Shown here: positions 51,527 to 61,500 of the stretch, in pieces
Numbering within the stretch: the stretch's first letter is position 1
How the letters are laid out: the number at the start of each line of letters is the position of its first letter
Source: Rhynochetos jubatus
Taxonomy: Eukaryota > Chordata > Aves > Eurypygiformes > Rhynochetidae
Direction of reading: 5' to 3'
Length of the DNA: 64,000 nucleotides
Assembly (NCBI GenBank): GCA_027574665.1
Contig: CM050655.1
Location: 16,239,170 to 16,303,169 of the forward strand
Notes under the pieces: model-generated
What the model was told of the DNA's origin: nothing
What the model saw: the letters and a program-made list of their open reading frames with translations, nothing else
Databases searched by the model: none
Translations under genes and position numbers: made by a program

Positions 51527-51540
51527 TTTTTTTTTTTTTT
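51527..51540. repeat. Poly-T run abutting the CR1 3' end
   Basis: Fourteen T on the + strand, the only T run of 12 or more that I found. Read on the minus strand it is an A14 run placed directly after the 3' end of the CR1 element. Confidence 0.85.
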
Positions 51541-52086
51541 AATGGAATCACAGAAGGTTTTAAATCGGAAAGGACCTCAAATATCATCTAGTTCCAACCC
51601 CCCTGCCATGGGCAGGGACACCCTCCACTAGACCAGGTTGCTCAAAGCCTCATCCAGCCTGGCCTTGAAGACAGCCAGGGATGGGGCATCCACAGCTTCT
51701 CTGGGCAACATGTTCCAGTGCCTCACCACCTTCTCAGTAAAGAGCTTCCTCCTGATATCTAACCTACATCTACCCTCTTTGAATATAAAGCCATTGCCCC
51801 TTGTCCTGTCACTACAGGCCCTTGTAAAAAGTCCCCTCTCAGCTTTCTTGCAGGCCCCTGCAGGTACTGGAAGGCTGCTATAAGGTTTCCCCAGAGTCTT
51901 CTCCAGGCTGAACAAGTCCAACTCTCTCAGCCTGTCCCCATAGCAGAGGTGCTCCAGCCCTCTGATCATCTTCGTGGCCTCCTCTGGACTCACTCCAACT
52001 GGTCTATATCCTTCTTATGTTGAGGGCTCCATACCTGCACACAATGCTCCAGGTGGGGTCTCACAAGAGCAGAGTAGAAGGGCAGG
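51541..52086 (-). mobile_element. CR1 LINE retrotransposon, 5'-truncated
   Basis: About 545 bp of clear avian CR1 in reverse orientation. The left edge carries the CR1 3' terminus (AATCACAGAA on the + strand, complement of the family's ATTCTGTG-type end), followed by the 3' UTR words GGAAAGGACCTCAAATATCA and CCCTGCCATGGGCAGGGACA, then the end of ORF2 (stop at 51628-51630). The match runs rightward to CAAGAGCAGAGTAGAAGGGCAG and ends at about 52084-52086, so the 5' end of the element, more than 80-90% of a full CR1, is missing, as is usual. No target-site duplication was seen, as is normal for CR1. It supports an avian source. Confidence 0.95.
51628..51993 (-). pseudogene. CR1 ORF2 C-terminal remnant (reverse-transcriptase protein)
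   Basis: A 121-codon open frame that I recognise as the C-terminal tail of the CR1 ORF2 protein (endonuclease-reverse transcriptase). The landmarks in order are ATKMIRGLEHL, DRLRELDLFSLEK, LFTRACSDRTRGNGF, RLDIRRKLFTEKVVRHWN, LPREAVDAPS, VFKARLDEALSNLV and a stop. This part lies beyond the catalytic domains, so neither endonuclease nor polymerase motifs are present. The stretch between LEK and LFTRAC (KTLGKPYSSLPVPAGACKKAERG) is out of step with the family. I read this as a loss of about five bases near 51895 and one base near 51863. A further single-base loss near 51978 shifts the upstream frame, so the ATG start is accidental. It is a dead fragment. Confidence 0.9.
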
Positions 52087-52409
52087 GGAGAAGAGGAATC
52101 CATTTGTTACTCCAGTTATTTTTAAAAAATTCACCTTCTTCCAACACAGTTATTTGTCCTAGAAGAATCCTGAGCCTAGAAATTTTTCTAGCCATCCTAT
52201 ATCCTCTCTAAACTTAAATTAATACAGAAGCAACCACAGGACATCAACATGAGAACCAGATCCTATTCAGTCACATGATGTCTCTGAAGGTCCTTAATAT
52301 ACTGATACTTTTTAAAATGGTCTCCAGTATCATAAAGTAGGGAAGCAACCATTAACCCGATAGATAGAAGCAAAAGCGGGAGCAGAACTAGGTTACAGGC
52401 GTGCAACTA
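52087..52409. other. Non-coding spacer right of the CR1
   Basis: AT-rich single-copy-looking sequence between the truncated 5' end of the CR1 and the candidate regulatory region. Nothing recognised. Confidence 0.5.
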
Positions 52410-52760
52410 TGCACGCACACAAAGCAGTCATTAATTAAGATATGCCTGACTGATAGCAATGCAATCGCTCTTGTCTACACGGTTTCTCAGGACTAGCATG
52501 TGCTTTTGGAAACTGGGTAGCCTTCTCCATGGCTCTGCCCCGTTGGCGTTGATTATGTATGATTAATGGTTTAAAGGAACAAAAAGAGAAAGGTCAACTT
52601 CTGAGTTCAAAACAGAGCAGCTACACGGGGAGTAATTAAGATACTTGTGTAAGCATGATTAATAAGCACAAACTGGCACAATGTGCTGTAAACAAGATGC
52701 AACCAGATGGTTAGGATGAAAAGGATTTTTCCTAAAAAGCAATTTTTCAATGCCTTGAAA
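52410..52760. promoter_or_regulatory. Candidate conserved enhancer block A
   Basis: High-complexity block with a dense set of developmental factor cores: TTAATTAA at 52431-52438, GATTAATGG at 52561-52569, AGGTCA at 52591-52596 with AGTTCA seven bases further on (nuclear-receptor-like), TAATTA at 52633-52638, GATTAATAA near 52658-52666, a FOX-type GTAAACAA at 52688-52695 and an E-box CAGATG at 52704-52709. No low-complexity runs and no open frame. Several CpGs are retained near 52466-52555. Single motifs are weak evidence; the density and texture make this one of the two best candidates in the window. Confidence 0.4.
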
Positions 52761-52880
52761 GTTGGCTTATTTTCCCCCCTCTAAGCCTTACACAACTCAT
52801 TATCTACACATCCTGAAAGGAAGAAAGAAATAGTAACCCCTTCAACATTCCCCCCTTCCTGGCTTTTTTCATACAGATAA
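52761..52880. other. Pyrimidine-rich spacer between blocks A and B
   Basis: Short T/C-rich runs (52772-52782, 52849-52869) separate the two candidate enhancer blocks. Nothing else recognised. Confidence 0.4.
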
Positions 52881-53115
52881 CTACAGTTTGCATGTAAATG
52901 GCTTCAACTCATCTTTGTTTAACGTTGCCTTTTATGTCGAGTTTCATGAATTGCTAAGCCTGACAAGGTTCACTGGGAGTCTTTTAACTCCCACCCACAA
53001 GTTCTCCCCGGCTGTCATGTGACTGGCAGTATAGAGGGATCAGCAATGGCATTTATGGGGAAAGCGGGAAGACAGGTGTCAGAACGGTCCAGCAGGCAAA
53101 CCGAACGAACACTAA
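52881..53115. promoter_or_regulatory. Candidate conserved enhancer block B
   Basis: Contains a POU/octamer-like TTTGCATGTAAAT at 52887-52899, a SOX-like CTTTGTT at 52913-52919, an M-box-type TCATGTGAC at 53015-53023 and retained CpGs, including several near 53067-53107. Adjacent POU and SOX cores 13 bases apart are a known enhancer arrangement. Whether they work together here is inference. No open frame crosses the block. Confidence 0.4.
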
Positions 53116-55147
53116 TCAGCTCTGGTGTTCTTTTACAATCCATATCTAATTCACAAGTTTCATTCTTTCTGAAAAACAATTACTAGGTTTTGAAGTTCAT
53201 TGTGCATTTACTCAACTGTCTCTTCACATTAACGTAAGTGGGAACAAGAAAAAAAGAGTCAGCAGGGAAGGGACATCAAAAGATCTTAGGGCAGATGAAG
53301 GCTTTATTTTAAAGTAATATAATTACAGATGAGCATAATGTTTTACAATAAATTTAAATGTAGAGTTACATCCTTATGTGCTAGGAAAATATTGGTTGGT
53401 TGTCTCCAGAGCTGAAACTCTGGTACATACAAATGACTTTGCAGAGAGAAGAAAAATAAACAAAACAAAAAAAAAATCTCATTTCAACATCAAAGAAATG
53501 GATATTAAGGCAACAGTGGGAACAACAGAATCAGTACTGCATGTGAAGTAACTAAACACATAAGAAGTAATCATAAAACATTCCAAAAGGTTTATTTTGC
53601 ACATTTCAAATTTCCTCTCAGTTCAACATATTTAGCCTACAAAGGTAAATTTCACCTAATCTACATCTAATTTAAAAAATAAAAAATACACTACCACAAC
53701 ACAACTCTACATTGCCTATTGACAAATCCTCTTAAAGTTTGAGTATATAATCGGGTAAAACCTCAGTTAATCTTCACTGGGCATAGCATTACTGACTCCA
53801 ACATCGGGAAATTTGGCTTTGTGGTATATAATGTTAGGAGACACCTTCAACCCCAATATATTTTCTAATAAAGTACAGATTTCTTAGGCACCCCATTTTC
53901 ACCCTCACAAGAAGCTATAGACGTACAGCATCTGTTGCAAATAATCCTTTTCCTCTGTGTAAATGAACATCCTTTCAAGGAGTTCCACACAGAGCATAAA
54001 TACTTGGTAAATGAAACGAAAGAAGCCCCATATCAGGACCTCACTGTACAACCATTACATTGTCCAGCAGCAGTGCCTGATGCTTCTGCAACTTAAATTC
54101 AGAAATCTTTTCTCTATGAGGAAGTCACCTATTCAAATATACGTTTCTATTAGAAACTAATATAATACTCAAGTGTGAAATGATTTAGAAGTTTTCTTAA
54201 TACCTGAAATGGGATTCTAGCAAAACCATGGACACCCATCTAGAGATACAAAAGTACCTGAACTTCCTATCAGTTAACCAGACAGGTGAAAAGCATTGTT
54301 TAGTTCCATATGAGTAAATTTTGGCACCTGAAAAAGCCACATGGTATGCAAACTGCTTTCCCTTTTCACGGAGAACATTGTTCGATTTTTAGTAAGACAA
54401 GCCTGTATCAGTCTTGATTTTAACACCATCCATTAAATAACTCTTCATGGACAGGCAGTTATGAAATTCTGTAACAATGTCAACATACAGATTGCTAGCA
54501 TACTTGAGCTTTGAAGTTGTTGCAAACAAGAATTTTACTAAGTTAGTAAGGACCACTGATAGGCTAGAACATCAAAGGACACCTCTCTAGTCCTAGGTAC
54601 ACACAGCTCAGAAATAGGAATAATTTAAAACCATCTAATTGTGATGCCAAGAGTTTGGCAGTGGAATGATTAAAGCAACTCATCTCCAGATATCCCGGTC
54701 TCACACAGTTTTCAAATTCACTTTGCAAAAGCAATAAAAATTATTATTGATTGTGTCTGGAACCATTGTTAGGATAAGTCTCTGGAGTCCAAACAACTCC
54801 GTTGGAAAAAACAAGCTCGTGTGAAATGTCCTTCCACTAATATCTGTGTTATTAGTTTATACGGGATGAGTCAGCCTATGGCTCCATCCCACAATCAATC
54901 ATTCTCATACTATGTTTGTTTTTTTCCTGACCATCGTAACAACAAAAATCTGAGTAAACAGACAAATGGGCATAGATGTTACTCACCCCTGCCAAAGGAA
55001 AGCTGAATAAATAATTTCGCACTAGGTATATTCTACATATTGAGACCTTCAGCTGCTAGTGATTTTCTTCTCCACAGACTCCCTGATTACATAGCTCTTA
55101 AAAAAAGCATATGTATTCAACACTGATTAGTAATTTTCCCTGAATTG
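53116..55147. other. Non-coding AT-rich DNA, nothing recognised
   Basis: AT-rich sequence with an A10 run near 53467-53476. No open frame of note, RNA gene or repeat family. Confidence 0.55.
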
Positions 55148-55262
55148 CTTTTTCTGGTTTTGTGGGGGAGGTTTCTTGGGTGTTTTTTTGGGGGGTGGGT
55201 TTTCATTGTTATTTGTTTTGTTTGTCTTGGGGTTTTTTTTTTTGTTGTTTTTTTTTTTCTCC
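55148..55262. repeat. G/T-rich low-complexity tract
   Basis: About 115 bases almost entirely of G and T on the + strand, with G runs up to six and two T11 runs. Same type and same strand as the tracts at 692-802 and 27179-27253. The 91-codon plus-strand frame across it is a composition artefact. Confidence 0.8.
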
Positions 55263-58200
55263 TTAAACCACATAAGCATGCTGAACAATTTATGAACTAC
55301 ACAGAAGGCTTAGAGTTACAAAAACTAAAAGCCAAAATGAAACAGATAGCCATGCTTCTACTGTTTAATGACCTTTCAGCTAAAAGGTTCCAACATTTAA
55401 TGAAATTCAAAACTAACTGAATTAACAATTAAATCCTTGAAAAATGCAAAGAATATATTTTCATCAACACTGAGAACTAAAGTTTTCACACACAGACACA
55501 TATCTGAATACAAGTAAATCAACACTAAAACCAAACTTTAGACTAGGAATGTTTAGAAGGTTCAGCCTTCAAGGGAATTTTGAGAAAGCTTTAAACTTGT
55601 CCCAGCTTAACTAATCCAAGCATACATACTAAGCAAAACAATATTACATGTACATGTAACACAGTTGCGTCTGCAACAAACTGAGCACTCAGAGTCCAGC
55701 ACACTGCAAGTCTCCTCCATAGTATCCCAGATTCAAGTCAGACAACTCATGCTTATTCTATCTATGTATGTTTCTTTCTTTCCTTGGCACAGAAAGCAGA
55801 GTAATTCATGTTACCTTAATCGAATGAGCTCCATATTAAAAATGCTATGTCAGTCTTGCACCACTATTTTTTAAGTATCATCTTCTGCAAGACCACATTG
55901 GAGTGTGCTCTTGCATCAGCTGTGAAACTCTACCAGAGAAGGACAACTATATACTTCTATTTACTTCTGGTGTCTGGCAAGACATTCCCATTAACATCTG
56001 CGATTTCTCAACAGCTTAAGAGGAGAAAATTATCCAGTTAAACATAGAAACAATCACAAACCAAAAGCCAGTATGACTGCACTGGTGAAACTTGCACCAC
56101 ACTATTTTTGTGAAGATCCTATTTCAGAATACAATGCATGCTACGGACAGACAAACCATAATTTTCCCAGACTGAAAAACAAATATCAGGTCACTGTAGT
56201 CTGTTTTATCTTTCTAAACCAGTCCTACCCTGGCAGCAACTCTAGTTTGAGTTAATTGTCAGTGACTTTCGACATCAGGACAACGCTGTTCCACACATCA
56301 ACAAAACTGAGAACTGACAGGTAGACTACAAACAATGACAATCACCAACCAGCAACTAGGTTAGCTTTTTTTTTTCCTCAGATGCCCTCAAGGCATAGAC
56401 ACTAGTGCACAGACTACAATGAGATCTGCAGATAGAGTCCATACGGTCAAAGAATCCTGGTTTTCAAACAATACTCTACTAGTATGCAAAGATGTCACTG
56501 TGTGATATCAATAACGTTGATAACAACAACATTTTTGCCAGTAACAACCTTTAATCATGTGTCTCAGTGTTTTGAAGTGATATATTTCAAAAATGTCAAA
56601 ACTCAGTGAAATGTGGTACTAAAATGAATAGTCTGTTTGCTTTCCCTATTGATATACCAGGTTTCAGACTGTCAAAGTGCTTTTAGTTGTAAAAGAAAAA
56701 GTACAAAGTTGTTTTGACAACTACAAAAAGATTTATCAGTTACATGTACCTGCTGAAGTACCTAGATTCTCAAAGTGAAAATGTGTGTATGCAAGGTTCT
56801 TAATACTAAAAGTTGTCAAGTGAATATTAATACACTAATGTCTCAAACAAGATAAACTTTAAGTGTGATATCATATAGCATACTTCCATGAGCTATGGTG
56901 TGTTACTTAACAATACTACATTAATTTTCTATGTCTGCTTTGCTTTTAGTTGGTATAGGACTTCAATTTGAAATTTTTTGTGCTTGCAAAACTTTAGTTC
57001 ATCTGTGCTGTAAGGTGGATTTATTCCTTTTTAAAGCCATTTGTGAGTAACATATCTGATACGTCTAAGTATACAGCAAAACACACATACACACAGAATA
57101 ATTCACATTCGTATTCTCCCTCTCAAGTAACTCACCTGAACTAACATTAGGCAGAATAAGCACAATATAAACATACTCCTGAAAGTATTAGATTTCAGCT
57201 TCACATCATGGGACTATCATTATTATGATCATGAAAAAAGGGCTGTACTGCATCTCATCTAAATCCTCTGCAAACTGGAAAAAGAGATATTTGCATCTCT
57301 AACTGTTGAGATGACAAATAAGAAAGCACAAAACCCTTTCATGTACTAGTCTTCAACTTTATTACTAAAATAAATACCTTGAATAAATAATGCACACAGT
57401 TTTCATTCTTTCTTCAGCCTAAAGAATATTAGTCAGTCTTGCTGGGACAATATCCCTTATTGGGATATTCGTGAAATTTCTAAGTGCTTGCAAGCTGGTT
57501 TACATTTGCTTTAAGAAGCTCTGAAGGAAAGAGACTTCTATAACAAGTATTCATAGTAAAAATACCAGTGGTAGACAGTAGTAAACAAATTTAATTCACA
57601 GTTTAAACTTCACATTCCTAAAACACACCATGGAACTGGAAATGCTACTTTATGAAAGATGGGTTCAGTTTAAAATTTCTAAATTCTAACAGCTAATATT
57701 TGTGACTTGATTAGAATCCATTTCACATGCTAAACTGGACATGATTATTATAAAATATTCTGTTAAAACTTATTATATTTAATCATACTACTTTGATTAT
57801 TGTATTAAAATATTCATTTATTAGTTTCTGATGGGTGTTTATTGACCATATGAATTTTGCTCCATATGAACTCTTCAACATCTCTGCTTTTCAGAAGTAA
57901 CATCCCTAGAAAACATCATTTTTGGCTCACTTATTTTTTCTCCTGTAGTTGCTACAAAGAAAACTGAACTTTCCTCAAGGTTTTATTCTCCACAACAAAT
58001 CACCACCTCTAACAATTAGTACTTCCTACATTACATTATACCGTAAGGACATCTAATAAAGCACAGAAAAAACTACCACAGGTTTTCTCCCTTCACTATC
58101 CCATATAAAGCTTTAAAGTTTGCAATCTGCTGAATTCAGAACTCATGTCAGCCCAATAGGAAGCTCATTCTTTTATCTTCACCTAGATTAGTAACTAAAA

Positions 58201-58440
58201 CTGAACTGTCTTCCAATACCCAAAAATACTCTCTTGTATGTGTCTTGTTTCAGCCTCAAGATAACACTACTAATTCTAGCATCAATTAATAATATCATCC
58301 TTAATGCAAACATATGAAGAATTCTGCTGTCTTTTTGTCCAAATTTATTGTATTATGAAACTGCCCTTAGTATAGATTGACCATGAAGAGACTCCAGACC
58401 TCTACAAAGCTTAAATTATTCAACTCCAAAAAATACACTA
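55263..58440. other. Non-coding AT-rich DNA, nothing recognised
   Basis: AT-rich, with a T10 run at 56366-56375. Small plus-strand frames around 55665-56255 have no recognisable content. Confidence 0.55.
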
Positions 58441-58445
58441 CTATA

Positions 58446-58514
58446 TACCTAATTATAGATATAAATATATAAGGTATATGGATATTATTGTAATTGTATA
58501 ATTATAGTTAGGTA
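58446..58514. repeat. AT-rich imperfect inverted repeat
   Basis: The arm TACCTAATTATA (58446-58457) is the reverse complement, with one mismatch, of TATAGTTAGGTA (58503-58514). A 45-base AT-rich loop lies between. It could extrude as a cruciform or be chance in AT-rich DNA. No terminal duplication marks it as a transposon. Confidence 0.5.
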
Positions 58515-61500
58515 ATAAGGTATCATTTTTCTTAGATAATATCTGGATGCCCCAAATAGGTTTCCTGCTCACAGCTACAAAAGTCTTACTCAAAACTTAC
58601 ATGGACCTTTTTTCTCCACCCTCAATCTCGGCAGAAAAGACAATTCTTCTCAAATATGCCCTATAAACCAACTTAAGGAGACCTCTCAAGAACATGAAAG
58701 CATTACATGAAAAAGATGGAGACATCTATAATGCCATTACCTGTGCTTAGCACTGCCTATGAATCCCATCGAGTCTCTCTAAAGAAGGCTGAATAAATTT
58801 TAAGGAAACCTCATACACTCAAGTCTATTCCATTCTCCAGAAAGAATCCAGAAGAGAAAAACACAAACCTTGAATTTTTAAGTCTCAGAATACACCACTG
58901 CTAGCAAAAAAGATTGATGCAACACATCTATTTTTCAGGTACAATGAAACAGCAATGCTATATATAGCCAAAACAAATTACCACTGAGCAATTGTGAAAG
59001 TAAAGCAAGAAAGCTAACCTTACCTCCTTCTCTAGCAGCACACTGTCCCAAGCTCTGCTTAAAAACCTCTTTATTTTTAAGGACTAAAGAGGCCCCAGTT
59101 CTTTCCAACAGCAGACCATCACTGTATGTTTCAGCTCCAAAACATTATTACTAAATTCTTCAAGTTCATCAGCCTTGTTTAGAAGTGCTAAACTACACAG
59201 CAAGTAAACTCTCTCCCCACCACCAACTCCTCTCAAACAGAAGTGAGATATGGCTTCTACATATGAAGTTGTGAATAAGCTCCAGGTGGAAGCTATCTGT
59301 CTTAGAAACTGAAACACCTGGGACAGAAAATTCTTTTACCCTTTCCAAGCGATTTCAGCTGTGGCACAGGGTGGAGCAAGGATTCCTATTTGCTGCTGGC
59401 TTAATAGGCTTAAAATGATAACCTGTTTCAGCCAGATGCCTTCTCTCAAGATTATGGTATTTACTGAAAGCCTGAAGACAATCAGCTCAATGAGATGTCA
59501 CTTCTCTCTCACATCCAACTTTACTTTTCTCCTGTACTGTAAAGTAGCTTTTAGAAATGCTGACTAAAATGAAACAACAGGAAATTCACGTCAGACTAAC
59601 CCCATCTTCACAAAATAAAAGGTATATGGAAACTCTGCCAGAAGGGACTATGTTTCACTGCCTTTTCCAACAGAGACAATGACTTCAAAACCACTGTCTT
59701 TATGGACAGCAGAAAAAAGAGCAAGCGTACTTTCCAATTACTTGAATGGAAAAACATAATTGAGAGCTTTCAATTTTAAGAATAAGTGAGCAGCAGTTCA
59801 ACAGTTGCTCCTCAGAAAAGTCTTTCCAGCCAGTATGTGGGCTGCTGGATAGAGCGTGGCTATTGTCCGTATGCAATATGGACAATTAGAACTTGTCCTT
59901 CCTCTAACAGCCCTCACCCAAAGCATCGCAGAGAAAGTGCACAAGCTGCTGCTCAAATGAATACAATCAGCAACAAACACGACTCAAACACTCAGTGCTG
60001 ACAGTCTCCCAAAGCAGACAGCCAGCTTCACTGCCAACAGGCACAATTCCTGAGACACAGTCAGTTGTAACAGGTACACTGACCAGAAGTTCTATCTTTT
60101 ACTACATTTTTACTGAAGAGCAGCACTACTGAAACAGCTGTCACACAAGTACTTCCTTCCCACCACTCCACTTCTGCCTTTTATTTTTTAAAATATATAT
60201 TACAGGTTTTACTCATTTTTTTGTTGTATCACTGGTTGGTTATACAGCCACACTCAGTGGTATGTTCATTCAAAGAAACAGCCTTTTCCCAAAGAATGTA
60301 CACTAACTCAGTTTTAATTTGGTTCTAGGATTTCTCTGGTTTACTACTGATAAATATGAGCTACTAGGAAGACAAAAGTATACTATAATGCCTATGATAA
60401 AACACCTGCGTCTGTTAAAAATTCAACAGTTGCCTCAATGCTTCCACTAATTGACAGGTATGAATATCTGCCTATACTTGACAACTTTAGGAAGGCACAG
60501 ATTTGACTCATCTCACACCAAAATTGCTTGGGAGATTTTGGCACAAGTTCCCAAAATTACTAACAGCGCACACACCCTACCTCCCTCACCGCCCAAAAAA
60601 AGGAAAATGCTGTTAAGGCTTTTAGTTTGAAATCCAAAACATGGGCAAAGATTTCAGTGGATGAGGGAAGTGTACACCACCGTACGATATGAAGTAAAAC
60701 TCACCTGCCCACGTAACAGGCAACATAGACCACAGACATGAAAGGGCCCTTTACAGCAAAGTAAAACCCTTCTTGCCCAGCTGTGACCTTTCTCATGTCA
60801 GACTTTTATTGTAGTATCTCTTCTCCCACTTTATATATGTAAAAGTAGGCATGCCACAACTGGTATCCACCTGGTCACCTGCACCAGCTCCACCAACTCT
60901 CATGGCGGGAAGTAACTCACCAGTTCCACAGTTAGTTAGGGAGATCATACAACACACTTGCTGGCACTCAATCTCCATAAGTAACAACCTAAAAATTCAT
61001 GCTTTATTTCCTCATAAGGAAAAAAAAAAAAAAAAGTCTTAGTGTTTATTATCTTAAAAGAATTAGTACAATAGGTGTCTATATTCATGAAACAAAGCTA
61101 CTGTCAGAAGCAGAAATCTGTGCATAATGGTAACGTGCTGTTCTTTGAGGATGCATAACTCCTGCTAATACTGATGTAAATTATTTATAAATACTGTTTG
61201 GATGCAGCCTGGATTCACCTCATGAACCGTATGCCACCTAATGTTGCCTTTCACAACTCAAAACAACCTCCCACCATTCACTATCTAAATCCTCTTATAC
61301 CATGACAAACAATCAAAAAATAAGGTTTCTCTGCACCTATACAGTTCAGAATCAGGACAAAATAAATGCCTCTCTCTTCACAACCTCTAGATCAGCTGTA
61401 GATCCTTCTCTTTCAGGATCTCTGCTTAAGGAGAGAGCTGTTATTGATGCTGCCTCAAACAAAGCCAAGTTAAACCAGATTTACCAAAAGACTACCACAC

